Below are positions 44,814-53,308 of a stretch of 64,000 nt of DNA, piece by piece. Source of the DNA: Streptomyces chartreusis (lineage in GTDB: Bacteria > Actinomycetota > Actinomycetes > Streptomycetales > Streptomycetaceae); contig NZ_CP023689.1 of NCBI RefSeq assembly GCF_008704715.1, forward strand, positions 9,362,001-9,426,000, written 5' to 3'. Under the pieces are notes generated by a model. The model was given only the letters and a program-made list of their open reading frames with translations, made no database searches and was not told the origin of the DNA. The translations under genes were made by a program, and so were the position numbers. Position 1 is the stretch's first letter, and each line of letters begins with the position of its first letter.

Positions 44814-45464
44814 TCAGCGGTAGCGGGCGGTGACGCCGGCAAGGTAGCCGCGCAGCATGATCCGGGCCTCTTCGAGCAGAGCCGGATCGCCCTCGGGGTC
44901 CCGGCGGAACGCCTCCTGGGCGAGAGCGTCGGCGGCGAGGACCGCGGCCTGGCAGGCATGGGAGAGGGCCGCGTCGTCCCGGGCGAGGTCGAGGGCCAGC
45001 AGGATGTGCCGGATGCCGTCCGCCATCCGGCGCTTGTGCTCGCGGTCGGCCGCGCGGATCTGCTCGGTGAGGCTGCTGCCGAACCACAGGGCCCGGAAGC
45101 CGTGCTCGGTGCGGTAGATCGCCGCGTAGGTGTCGATCAGCACGGCGACGGGATCCTCCCACCGCTCGGCCGTCGCCGACCCGACGAGGTCGTCCATGGT
45201 CGTCTCCAGCCGGGCGAAGTAGCCCGCCGCGAGGGCGTCGACGATGGCGTCCCGGTCGGGCAGGTACTGGTACAGCGAACCGACCGAGACCTTCGCCTCC
45301 GCCGCGATCCGCGTCGTCGTCAGCGCCTGCGCGCCCTCGCGTACCAGGACGCGCTCGGCGGCCTGGAGGACCCGGGCGAGACGGGCCTTGCTGCGTGCCT
45401 GCTGGGGTGTGCGGCGCAGCGGGACCTGCCAGGTGCCGTCGGGATCCGGGGTCGGATCGCCCAT
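44814..45464 (-). CDS. TetR-family regulator
   Basis: 216 residues. Arg/Gln-rich start RRTPQQARSKARLARVLQAAERVLVREG, HTH TTTRIAAEAKVSVGSLYQYLPDRDAIVDAL, then an all-helical sensor domain. It is divergent from the aldolase-kinase operon; the 57-base gap contains TGAACGTGACTTTGTTTCA, a weak dyad that could be its operator, and is too short for two independent promoters. It probably controls the aldolase operon, the DUF2071 gene, or both. Confidence 0.85.
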   Translation of the reverse strand: MGDPTPDPDGTWQVPLRRTPQQARSKARLARVLQAAERVLVREGAQALTTTRIAAEAKVSVGSLYQYLPDRDAIVDALAAGYFARLETTMDDLVGSATAERWEDPVAVLIDTYAAIYRTEHGFRALWFGSSLTEQIRAADREHKRRMADGIRHILLALDLARDDAALSHACQAAVLAADALAQEAFRRDPEGDPALLEEARIMLRGYLAGVTARYR

Positions 45465-45521
45465 GTGCGGCCTCCGAATGTGAACGTGACTTTGTTTCAG
45501 CTTTAGGCTAGCGTCGCGCGC

Positions 45522-46208
45522 ATGACAGGCTCAAGCTCGGTGCTGGGTCAGGAGCGCGCCGCCGTGGCCGAGGCGTGCCGTCGGCTGGGGGCGGAGGGCC
45601 TGCTCATCGGCACGGCCGGCAACGTCAGCACACGCGTCGACGACCGGGTCGCGATCACCGCCACCGGCGCGGTGCTCGCCGAACTCACGCCGGACCAGGT
45701 GACCGTGGTCGACCTCGACGGCACCGTCGTGGCCGGGACGCTCGAACCCACCTCCGAACTCGACCTCCACCTCGGCGTCTACCGCCGCTACGGCACCGGT
45801 GCCGTCGTCCACACCCACGCCCCCATGGCGACGGCACTGTCCTGCGTGCTCGACGAACTGCCTTGCATCCACTATCAGTTGCTCTCCCTCGGCGGCTCCG
45901 TGCGCGTCGCACCGTACGCCACCTTCGGCACCCCCGAACTCGCCGAGTCCGTCCTGACGGCGCTGGACGGCCGCAGCGCCGCACTGATGGCGAGCCACGG
46001 CGCCCTCACCCACGCCCCGACCCTCGGCAAGGCCGTCGAGCACGCGCTCCTGCTGGAGTGGGCGTGCGGTGTCTACCAGCGCGCGGCAGCCCTCGGCACG
46101 CCCCGCGTCCTCGACGAGCAGCAGCAACTCGCCGTGATCGAGGCCGCGCTCGCCCGGAACTACGGCACCACCCACCCCGTACCACCCGTGCAGGAGGGAA
46201 ACCGATGA
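45522..46208 (+). CDS. Class II aldolase (fuculose-phosphate aldolase-like)
   Basis: 228 residues. Zinc-type class II aldolase/adducin fold: GLLIGTAGNVSTRV (phosphate loop), EPTSELDLHLGVYRR with the catalytic Glu, metal His pair in VVHTHAPMATALS, third His in LMASHGAL. It cleaves a sugar phosphate (fuculose-, rhamnulose- or ribulose-phosphate type) to dihydroxyacetone phosphate plus an aldehyde. It overlaps the PfkB kinase by ATGA, a natural kinase-aldolase pathway pair. The exact sugar is unknown. Confidence 0.88.
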   Translation: MTGSSSVLGQERAAVAEACRRLGAEGLLIGTAGNVSTRVDDRVAITATGAVLAELTPDQVTVVDLDGTVVAGTLEPTSELDLHLGVYRRYGTGAVVHTHAPMATALSCVLDELPCIHYQLLSLGGSVRVAPYATFGTPELAESVLTALDGRSAALMASHGALTHAPTLGKAVEHALLLEWACGVYQRAAALGTPRVLDEQQQLAVIEAALARNYGTTHPVPPVQEGNR

Positions 46209-47134
46209 AGGTCGTCACGCTGGGCGTGCATGTGCTGGACGTGCTGGTGCGGCCCGTCGAGGCCATACCCGAGGGCCAGGGCGCCACACTGGTCGAGGAC
46301 ATCAGGATGACCGCCGCCGGCACGGCCGGCGGAACCGCGCTCACCCTCGCCAAGCTCGGCGCCACGGTGTACAGCGCCGGGGCGATCGGGTCGGACCCCA
46401 CCGGGGACATGCTCGTCCAGCTCCTCGGCGCGGCCGGCATCGACACCCGGCACCTGGTCCGCCGCACGGACACCGCCACCTCCGCGAGTGTCCTGCCCAT
46501 CCGCCCCAACGGCGACCGCCCCTCCCTGCACCTCCTCGGCGCCAACATCACCTACGGCCCCGACGACGTGCCCTGGGACGCCATCGCCGAAGCCGACCAC
46601 CTGCACCTCGGCGGCCCCGAACTGATCGGCGTCGACACCGCCACACGCATCCTGTCGCACGCCAAGGAACACGGCGTGACGACCTCGGTCGACCTACTGG
46701 CACCAGGCGTTCTCGGCAGCTTCGAGCAGATCGAGGCCGCCCTGCCGTACGTCGACCACATGCTGCCCAACGAGGACCAGGTCCTCGGCTTCACCGGCGA
46801 ACAGGACCTGATCACGGGCGCGCAGAAGCTCCTGGCCGCCGGGGCGGGCCTGGTCGCCGTCACCCGCGGCGGCGACGGCGCGCTGCTGGTGACCCCGGAC
46901 GGCACCGAGCAGGTGCCCGCCTTCGCGATCGACGTCGTGGACACCACCGGCTGCGGCGACGCCTTCTCGGCCGGCTTCGTCCGTGGCACGGGCCTGGGCC
47001 GGGCGCCGCACGCGGCGGCCGTCCTGGGCTGCGCGGCGGCGGCCCTGGTGGCGCAGGGACTCGGCAGCGATCACGGGGACTTCGACCTCGCCGCCGCGGA
47101 CGCGTTCGCGCAGGAGCACAAGCCGCGCACCTGA
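46205..47134 (+). CDS. PfkB-family carbohydrate kinase
   Basis: 309 residues. N-terminal GVHVLDVLVRPV, Gly-rich AAGTAGGTALTLAKLG, and C-terminal signature DVVDTTGCGDAFSAGFVRG with the catalytic Asp and anion hole. The start overlaps the aldolase stop (ATGA). It phosphorylates a sugar (ribokinase type), presumably producing the aldolase substrate. No transporter accompanies the pair. Convergent with the VOC gene, 7 bases apart. Confidence 0.9.
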   Translation: MKVVTLGVHVLDVLVRPVEAIPEGQGATLVEDIRMTAAGTAGGTALTLAKLGATVYSAGAIGSDPTGDMLVQLLGAAGIDTRHLVRRTDTATSASVLPIRPNGDRPSLHLLGANITYGPDDVPWDAIAEADHLHLGGPELIGVDTATRILSHAKEHGVTTSVDLLAPGVLGSFEQIEAALPYVDHMLPNEDQVLGFTGEQDLITGAQKLLAAGAGLVAVTRGGDGALLVTPDGTEQVPAFAIDVVDTTGCGDAFSAGFVRGTGLGRAPHAAAVLGCAAAALVAQGLGSDHGDFDLAAADAFAQEHKPRT

Positions 47135-47141
47135 GGTGCCG

Positions 47142-47501
47142 TCAGTCGTCCCGGTGGCTGACGATGTTGAGGACGTTGCCGTCGGGCGCTCGCACGAGGA
47201 ACCTGCGCAGGCCCCAGGGTTCGTCGGTGAGCGGGTGCACGATCTCGTATCCGTGGCGCAGGGCGTCGGCGTATGCCAGGTCGACGCCCGCGCCGACGCG
47301 GACCGATACGGCCGCGAGCTCGGGCGCCGTCGCGTCGCGGGTCACGAGCTGGATCTGCGCCCGGCCGTCGGGAGACCGGTAGCGGGCTACCCAGCCCATG
47401 TCGAAGTCCTCGACGCTCAGTCCGAGATAGCCGGTGTAGAAGTCGCGGGCGGCGGCGATGTCGAGGACGTGGAGGTTGGGCGTGATGCCGGTGGGCTCCA
47501 T
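47142..47501 (-). CDS. VOC/glyoxalase-like protein
   Basis: 119 residues, two beta-alpha-beta-beta-beta units: ITPNLHVLDIAAARDFYTGYLGLSVEDFDMGWVARYRS and then VRVGAGVDLAYADALRHGYEIVHPLTDEPWGLRRFLVRAPDGNVLNIVSH. The His and Glu-type metal ligands of true glyoxalase I are only partly conserved, so it may be a ligand-binding (bleomycin-resistance-like) protein. AAAGGA precedes the ATG. Confidence 0.8.
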   Translation of the reverse strand: MEPTGITPNLHVLDIAAARDFYTGYLGLSVEDFDMGWVARYRSPDGRAQIQLVTRDATAPELAAVSVRVGAGVDLAYADALRHGYEIVHPLTDEPWGLRRFLVRAPDGNVLNIVSHRDD

Positions 47502-47612
47502 CGTGATTCCTTTCCGGGCCGGTCTGGCGCCCCCGACGCTACGCTTCAGCCGCTCGTCCGGCGTGGACCGGCGCCCGCTCGTCGCACATGCGCCGGCCGG
47601 CCCGGAAGCGGC

Positions 47613-48335
47613 TCAGTCGAGAGCGTCCTCCATGTCCGTCTGCCAGTAGGTGACGCTCAGCGCGCTGTCGTAGTGGACGCCCTTGGCCGGAAGGCCGGGC
47701 GCGGCGGCCGGTCCGCCGTCGCTGTTCGGGGTACGGCCCTGGAACCCGACGACGAGCTTGTGGCCGGTGTCTCCGCCCGTGCCGCTGCCGTCGGCCGCGC
47801 TGAGCAGGACGCCCGCATAGCCGGATCCGCCCGGCTCCAGCATCGTCACGGCCTGCGGCTGGGTGTCCTCGATCGCCTGCGGCACCCACTGCATCTCGTC
47901 GAAGCGGAGCACCGGGTAGTACATCAGCGCGCATCGCTTCGAGCCGGTGTTGGTCACGGTGAGCAGCATGTGGTTGAGCGGCCGGGAGACCGGCTGGGCC
48001 GTGGTCCTGGTGTTGGACCCGTTGCAGATGGTCAGGTCCTGCGGGCCGTCGTCGTTCTTCGCGCCCTGGCCGGCCTTGCCGCCCGAGCCGTTCTGCGCCG
48101 ACTTGACCGGGTCGGCGGACCCGCCCGACGACTGCCCCGAACCGCCGCTCCCGCCGGTCTGCTGCGGCGACTTCCCCGGCGCGGGCTTCGACACGTCCTT
48201 GGTCGCGCTCGGCGAACCCGACTGCGCGGCGCCCTCGTCCCGGGTGCCGGTGCCGCTCTGGCAGGCGGTCAGGGCGAGGGCGCTCAGGGCGACGCCGGTG
48301 GCGGCGAGGAGGCGGGCGTGACGGAAGGTGCGCAT
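47613..48335 (-). CDS. DUF4232-type secreted lipoprotein
   Basis: 240 residues from ATG at 48335 with AAGGAAT upstream. Signal peptide with lipobox ALTAC, then about 80 residues of Gly/Ser/Pro/Gln-rich linker, then a beta-rich domain with two Cys (LTICNGS and KRCALMYYPVL) typical of DUF4232. These surface lipoproteins are abundant in streptomycetes and of unknown role. Divergent from a membrane-anchored HTH protein with a 213-base gap that contains no clear operator. Confidence 0.82.
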   Translation of the reverse strand: MRTFRHARLLAATGVALSALALTACQSGTGTRDEGAAQSGSPSATKDVSKPAPGKSPQQTGGSGGSGQSSGGSADPVKSAQNGSGGKAGQGAKNDDGPQDLTICNGSNTRTTAQPVSRPLNHMLLTVTNTGSKRCALMYYPVLRFDEMQWVPQAIEDTQPQAVTMLEPGGSGYAGVLLSAADGSGTGGDTGHKLVVGFQGRTPNSDGGPAAAPGLPAKGVHYDSALSVTYWQTDMEDALD

Positions 48336-48548
48336 GGCTGATTCCTTGTCGGTGCAAAGGGTTTGGGCGCGTCCGCTCGACCGGTTGCCGGGAGCGGCGT
48401 GCTTGGATGACCAGAGCTTGATCCGTGTTCCGTCCCGCCCGCACCCACGGCGGGCGATCAGGGACGCTGGAATGGCTGGAACATGTCTGACCTGGTGAAA
48501 CGTCCGTCCCCTGGAACGGGGGAACGGGACATGGGGGGTGGAGGAACG

Positions 48549-49793
48549 GTGTCGGAAGGCACTGCGGCGGCCGAATTCGCGGCACTTCTGCGGCAGTTGA
48601 AGGACCGCTCGGGGCTCAGCTACGGAGTCCTCGGCAAACGGCTGCACATGAGCACGTCGACGCTGCATCGGTACTGCAACGGGGATGCCGTGCCCACCGA
48701 CTACGCGCCCGTCGAGCGGCTGGCACGGCTGTGCAAGGCCTCGCCGGACGAGCTGGTGGAGCTGCATCGGCGGTGGGTGCTGGCGGACGGGGCGCGGGGG
48801 AAGAAGGGCGCTGCGGAAGCGGCTGCCTCCTCCGACGCTCCGGCCCTCGTGCCCGACGCCCCGGGCCTGTTGGAGCCGGACAGTGCGGGCCGCCAGGACG
48901 GCCGGGGACGCCTCCACCGCCGTACCGCCGCCATCGCCGGTACCGGACTGGCCGCAGTCCTCGGTGCCGTCGTGCTCGCCATGGGTCTGCCGTCGGGCGG
49001 GGAGCAGGGCGACGAAGGCCGGGGGAGTCCCGTCGGCGCCGCCACCACGAAGGGCGTCTCCGGTGGGCCCACGCGGACGGAAGCGAGCGCGTCACCGTCC
49101 CCGTCCACCCGGTCCCGGGAACGGAACTCCCCTTCCCCTTCCCTTTCCCCGACTCCGACCAGGAACAGTGCCAGGGGTGCCGAGACGGCCGACGAGCCCC
49201 CACTCACCGTCAACACCCGGCCGTACACCTGGGAGGGCCCCTGCTCCCAGCACTACCTGATCGACCGGCCCGCGCCGGACGTCGGCCCGCCCCCGGTGGA
49301 GCAGGACGCGCCGGCCTGGGTCGGGGCGCACAAGGCGGTGTCGGCCGGCGAGCAGCTGGTGAAGCTGACCGTCCAGGGCACCGGGGAGGAGACGGTGGTC
49401 GTCGACAGCCTCAGGGTCCGGGTCGTCGGCAAGGACACGCCACCGGACTGGAACGACTACGTGATGGGCGTCGGCTGCGGAGGCGGTGTGCCGACCCGGC
49501 CCTTCAGCGTGGCACTCGACGCGGCGCGGCCGACCGTCGTCGCCGGGGACGGGCAGCGGGACTTCCCGTTCAAGGTGAGCGAGTCGGACCCGGAGGTCTT
49601 CGAGGTCACGGCCGACGCGTCGGCGTACGACGTGCGTTGGTATCTGGAGCTGGCCTGGTCCAGCGGCGACCGCAAGGGGACGCTGGTCGTCGACGACGAC
49701 GGGCGGCCGTTCCGCACGAGCGGCAACAACGGGCGCCTGGCCTACGAGTTCCCGCTCGGCGGCCAGAAGTGGTCGAAGTCAGTGGGAGGTTGA
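48549..49793 (+). CDS. Membrane-anchored XRE-type HTH protein
   Basis: About 414 residues from GTG at 48549 (GGAGG 4 bases upstream); ATG at 48531 or 48483 are alternatives. Residues about 5-75 form an XRE-type HTH: AALLRQLKDRSGLSYGVLGKRLHMSTSTLHRYCNG. A charged linker leads to one membrane helix (TGLAAVLGAVVLAMGL, about 150), a Ser/Pro/Thr-rich stalk and an extracytoplasmic domain (about 230-410) with two Cys. A cytoplasmic DNA-binding domain joined to an outside domain suggests transmembrane signalling, as in other streptomycete HTH-TM proteins. Ligand and target are unknown; the neighbouring lipoprotein is a candidate partner. Confidence 0.8.
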   Translation: MSEGTAAAEFAALLRQLKDRSGLSYGVLGKRLHMSTSTLHRYCNGDAVPTDYAPVERLARLCKASPDELVELHRRWVLADGARGKKGAAEAAASSDAPALVPDAPGLLEPDSAGRQDGRGRLHRRTAAIAGTGLAAVLGAVVLAMGLPSGGEQGDEGRGSPVGAATTKGVSGGPTRTEASASPSPSTRSRERNSPSPSLSPTPTRNSARGAETADEPPLTVNTRPYTWEGPCSQHYLIDRPAPDVGPPPVEQDAPAWVGAHKAVSAGEQLVKLTVQGTGEETVVVDSLRVRVVGKDTPPDWNDYVMGVGCGGGVPTRPFSVALDAARPTVVAGDGQRDFPFKVSESDPEVFEVTADASAYDVRWYLELAWSSGDRKGTLVVDDDGRPFRTSGNNGRLAYEFPLGGQKWSKSVGG

Positions 49794-49852
49794 GCGGGCA
49801 GCCTTGGTTGACCCTTGCAGGGCTCAGCAGTCCCCGGCAGCCGACCCGGGTC

Positions 49853-50272
49853 TCACACGGTGGCGAGGGACACCTCGGTCGACTTGAACAGGACGGTGAC
49901 GGCGGAACCCGCCGTCAGCCCCAGTTCGCCGACCGCGTCCGCGGTGATCGCGGCCGTCACCTCGCCGCCGTCGACGGAGACCCGCACCGAGGCCATGGCG
50001 GCGCCCGTCGCGACCTCGCGCACGGTGCCGGGCAGCCGGTTGCGGATGGACAGGCCCTCGACCGGACCGGTGGCCAGCGCGACCTCCGTCGCCTTGACCA
50101 GGGCCTGTACGGCGGAGCCCGCCGCGAGGCCCAGATCCCTGACCGCGTCGACGGTGATGGCGGCCGTGACGTCCTGACCGCCGTCGAGGCGGACCCGGAC
50201 CGTCGCCATGGCCTCCCCCGGAGTGACGGAGGTGACGGTGCCGGGGATCTGGTTGCGGATGCTCAGGCTCAT
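49853..50272 (-). CDS. Tandem Mop molybdate-binding (molbindin-like) protein
   Basis: 139 residues made of two Mop/TOBE repeats: SLSIRNQIPGTVTSVTPGEAMATVRV...VKATEVALA and LSIRNRLPGTVREVATGAAMASVRV...FKSTEVSLA. There is no DNA-binding domain. Such di-Mop proteins assemble into oligomers that store or buffer molybdate in the cytoplasm. The ATG at 50272 follows GAGG. It lies downstream of modABC on the same strand, separated by 152 bases. Confidence 0.9.
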   Translation of the reverse strand: MSLSIRNQIPGTVTSVTPGEAMATVRVRLDGGQDVTAAITVDAVRDLGLAAGSAVQALVKATEVALATGPVEGLSIRNRLPGTVREVATGAAMASVRVSVDGGEVTAAITADAVGELGLTAGSAVTVLFKSTEVSLATV

Positions 50273-50424
50273 GGTCGTACGCCTCGCAGAGTGAGGGGGA
50301 TTTGTCCCCATTGGGGTGCTGTGCGGCCCACGGTAGTCCCGCGGGCGCGCCGTCCGCGGGAACCCCGTCGCAACCGCGAGGCGAAGGGGCCGCCGCACCT
50401 CGCAGAACCGGGCGCCACCACCTC

Positions 50425-51510
50425 TCAGGCCGGGTACGCGTGCGTCTGGGTCGCCTTTGCCGTCGCCCACACGGTGGCTCCGGGCCGCAGGTCCAGCTCG
50501 GCGGCGGCGATGGTCGTGAGGTCGGCCGCCAGCGGCAGTTCTCCGGCGAGGTCGGCGCGGATCTGGTCCCCGTGCGTCTCCAGGCCGACGACCTCGCAGC
50601 GCCAGAGATTGCGGGCGCTGGAGCCGGTCGGGCGGTCACGGTGCAGGGTGACCGCACCGGGCGGGAAGGCGACGAAGACCGGGCCGGTGAGGTCCTCGGT
50701 GGTCGTGATCGCGGGGCCGCCGTCGACGCGGACCGTGTGCCCCTGCGCCTCGCCCCGGTACAGGTTGAGGCCGACCAGATGCGCGATGTAGTCGGTGCGC
50801 GGATGGCGGGCGATGTCCGACGGCGTGCCCTCCTGGACGACCCGGCCGTCCTCGATGACGACCAGCCGGTCGGCGAGCACCATCGCGTCCAGCGGATCGT
50901 GCGTGACGAGTACGGCGACCGCTTCGAAGTCGGCCAGGTGGTGACGGAGCTGGGCGCGGACGTCGAGGCGGGTCCGGGCGTCGAGGGCGGCGAGCGGTTC
51001 GTCGAGCAGCAGCAGACGAGGGTGCGTGGCCAGTGCGCGGGCGAGGGCGACACGCTGGGCCTGCCCGCCGGAGAGCTTGCGCGGTTTGCTGCCGGCGTGC
51101 GCGCTCAGACCCATGCGCTCCAGCCACTCGGCGGCGCCGGCACGGGCCTCCGCCTTGGTGGCGCCGTGGCAGCGCGGCCCGAACGCCACATTGTCCAGCG
51201 CGGACAGATGCGGGAAGAGCAGATAGTCCTGGAAGACGACCCCGACCGGCCGGGACTCCGGCCGCGTACGCTCCAACTCGGCGCCGTCCAGCCGGAGATG
51301 ACCGCCGGAGAGCGGGACGAGCCCGGCGAGGGCGCGCAGCGCGGTCGTCTTGCCCGCGCCGTTGGGGCCGAGCAGCGCGACCACCTCGCCGGGCGCGGCG
51401 CTCAGCGGCACGTCGAGGCGGAAGGTGCCACGCTCCACCACCAGGCGGGCGTCCAGGCCCGCGCCGGTCCCGGCGGGAGCGTCGACGGCGGTCTTCTCGG
51501 TGTCGGTCAT
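50425..51510 (-). CDS. modC: Molybdate ABC transporter ATPase
   Basis: 361 residues. Walker A GPNGAGKTT, Q-loop VFQDYLLFPHLSALDNV, signature LSGGQAQRVALAR, Walker B LLLLDEPLAALD, H-loop VTHDPLDAM, followed by a C-terminal TOBE domain (about 285-355, SARNLWRCEVVGLETHGDQIRADL). The start overlaps the modB stop (ATGA). It energises ModB and may be inhibited by molybdate through TOBE. Confidence 0.92.
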   Translation of the reverse strand: MTDTEKTAVDAPAGTGAGLDARLVVERGTFRLDVPLSAAPGEVVALLGPNGAGKTTALRALAGLVPLSGGHLRLDGAELERTRPESRPVGVVFQDYLLFPHLSALDNVAFGPRCHGATKAEARAGAAEWLERMGLSAHAGSKPRKLSGGQAQRVALARALATHPRLLLLDEPLAALDARTRLDVRAQLRHHLADFEAVAVLVTHDPLDAMVLADRLVVIEDGRVVQEGTPSDIARHPRTDYIAHLVGLNLYRGEAQGHTVRVDGGPAITTTEDLTGPVFVAFPPGAVTLHRDRPTGSSARNLWRCEVVGLETHGDQIRADLAGELPLAADLTTIAAAELDLRPGATVWATAKATQTHAYPA

Positions 51511-52373
51511 GAGGCGGTCATCCATCGGTCACGCAACCCCGCCAGCACCGCGATCGACACGGCGAGCAGCACCAGGCTGAGGGCGATCGCCGCTTCGGGG
51601 TCGTTCTGGAGGGCGAGGTACACGGCGAGCGGCATGGTCTGGGTACGGCCCGGGAAGTTGCCGGCGAAGGTGATCGTGGCGCCGAACTCGCCGAGCGCCC
51701 GGGCCCAGGCGAGGACGGCGCCGGCGGCGATGCCCGGCGCGATCAGCGGCAGGGTGACCCGGCGGAACGCGGTGAAGCGGGAGGCGCCCAGCGTCGTGGC
51801 GGCCTCCTCGTAGCGCGGGTCCGCGGCCCGCAGGGTGCCCTCCACGCTGATGACGAGGAACGGCATCGCGACGAACGCCTCCGCGACCACCACGCCCGCC
51901 GTCGTGAACGGCAGCGTCACCCCGAACCAGTCGTCCAGCCATCTGCCCACGACGCCGTTGCGGCCGAGCGCCATCAGCAGCGCCACACCGCCGACGACCG
52001 GCGGCAGGACGAGAGGGAGGGTGACCAGGGCCCGTACGAGACCGCGCCCGGGGAACTCCACCCGGGCGAGCAGCCAGGCCAGCGGCACCCCGATCACCAG
52101 GCTCACCGCGGTCGCCGCCGTCGCGCAGAGCAGGGAGAGCTGGAGCGCCTGCCACACCTCGGAGCTGGTCAGCAGATCGGGCATGCTGCGCCACGGGGCG
52201 CGGATCAGCAGGGCGACGAGCGGCAGAACCAGAAAGGCGAGACCGATCAGTGCGGGCACGAGCAGCGGCAACGGGGCGCCCCCGCGCTCCCCGCGCACGC
52301 GGACGCGGCCGCGCCGCGGGCCACCGGTCAGGGTGTCCGCGGCGCCGGCCTTGTCCATGGACGGTCCGGTCAC
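51507..52373 (-). CDS. modB: Molybdate ABC transporter permease
   Basis: 288 residues, GTG start overlapping the modA stop. Five or six membrane segments and the binding-protein-dependent permease EAA-type loop YEEAATTLGASRFTAFRRVTLPLIAPGI. LPLVLPPVVGGVALL is typical of ModB. It forms the homodimeric channel for molybdate import with ModC and ModA. The N-terminal 30 residues are a basic, Gly/Arg-rich cytoplasmic tail. Confidence 0.92.
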   Translation of the reverse strand: MTGPSMDKAGAADTLTGGPRRGRVRVRGERGGAPLPLLVPALIGLAFLVLPLVALLIRAPWRSMPDLLTSSEVWQALQLSLLCATAATAVSLVIGVPLAWLLARVEFPGRGLVRALVTLPLVLPPVVGGVALLMALGRNGVVGRWLDDWFGVTLPFTTAGVVVAEAFVAMPFLVISVEGTLRAADPRYEEAATTLGASRFTAFRRVTLPLIAPGIAAGAVLAWARALGEFGATITFAGNFPGRTQTMPLAVYLALQNDPEAAIALSLVLLAVSIAVLAGLRDRWMTAS

Positions 52374-53197
52374 GGCTGGAGGAACCCGGCCTCGGACAGG
52401 ACCTTCTGGCCGTCGGCGGACTGCACCAGCGCGATGAACGCCTTGGCGGCGTCGCTGTTCTGCGACTCCTTCAGCACCGTGATCGGGTAGTCGTTGATGG
52501 CGTCGGCGGACTCGGGGAACTCCACGCCCTCCACCTTGTCACCCGCCGCCTTCACATCGGTCTTGTAGACGACCGCGGCGTCGGCCTCCTTCAGCACCAC
52601 CTTGTTCAGGGCGGACTTGACGTCCTCCTCGTAGGAGACCGGCGTGAGCTTCAGCTTGCTCGCCTCGATCGCCTTCTCGGCGGCAGCGCCGCACGGCACC
52701 GTCTTGTCGCACAGCACGACCTTCAGGTCCGACTTGGCGAGGTCCTTGAGGGAGGCGATCTTGTCCGGGTTGCCCGGCAGGGTCGCGATCTCCAGCTGGT
52801 TGCGCACGAAGGTGGCCGGCGTGCCCGCGGCGTCCCCCGCATCGGTCACGATCTTCATCGTCTTCGGGCTGGCCGAGGCGAACACGTCGGCGGGCGCACC
52901 GCCGGTGATGCTCGCGGCGAGCGCGTCGCTGCCGCCGAAGCTGAAGGTCACCTTCGTGCCCGGGTGCTCCTTCTCGAACTCCTTCCCCAGCGTCGTGAAG
53001 CTCTCCTTCAGCGAGGCCGCCGCGAAGACGGTCACCTCACCGGACAGCTTGTCCGAGGCGGACGCCGACGCGGACGAGTCCGACGTCTTGGCGGAGTCCG
53101 AGTCGGAGGACGAGCAGGCACTCAGGGCCAGCAGGGCGGCGGCGCCTGCGCCGGTCACCTTCAGCATCCGGCGGGTCCGGCGCACGGAACGGGTCAT
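52370..53197 (-). CDS. modA: Molybdate-binding lipoprotein
   Basis: 275 residues from ATG at 53197 (the adjacent GTG at 53200 is possible). Basic start and lipobox LLALSAC, a Ser/Ala/Asp-rich linker, then a class II binding protein: EVTVFAAASLKESFTTLGKEF, FGGSDALAASI, GAPADVFASASP, and YEEDVKSALNKVVLKEADAAVVYKTD. These match ModA, including the Ser residues around the oxyanion. It delivers molybdate to ModB/ModC. Three imperfect tandem repeats lie upstream. Confidence 0.93.
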   Translation of the reverse strand: MTRSVRRTRRMLKVTGAGAAALLALSACSSSDSDSAKTSDSSASASASDKLSGEVTVFAAASLKESFTTLGKEFEKEHPGTKVTFSFGGSDALAASITGGAPADVFASASPKTMKIVTDAGDAAGTPATFVRNQLEIATLPGNPDKIASLKDLAKSDLKVVLCDKTVPCGAAAEKAIEASKLKLTPVSYEEDVKSALNKVVLKEADAAVVYKTDVKAAGDKVEGVEFPESADAINDYPITVLKESQNSDAAKAFIALVQSADGQKVLSEAGFLQP

Positions 53198-53235
53198 CAC
53201 GGGTCCACTCCCTCTGGTCCTGACGGACACAGCTA

Positions 53236-53294
53236 CGGTCTCAACGACCTTGCTCACGGTCTTACGACGTTGCTCACGGTCTGACGACCTTGTT
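53236..53294. repeat. Three imperfect tandem repeats upstream of modA
   Basis: Units of 21, 20 and 18 bases begin CGGTCT and share CGAC-TTG-TCA (53236, 53257, 53277); a fourth CGGTCT starts at 53295. They fill the gap between the HTH-TOBE regulator gene and modA, where a molybdate-responsive regulator would act. Confidence 0.6.
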
Positions 53295-53308
53295 CGGTCT
53301 TTCGATCT

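Noticed and set aside
45479..45500. Dyad between the TetR and aldolase genes considered as a firm operator
   Set aside because: TGAAC/GTTTCA arms differ in length and symmetry is poor; mentioned only as a possibility in the regulator entry.
53236..53300. Short repeats considered as a CRISPR array
   Set aside because: Repeats are about 20 bases, directly adjacent without spacers, imperfect, and no cas genes are present.
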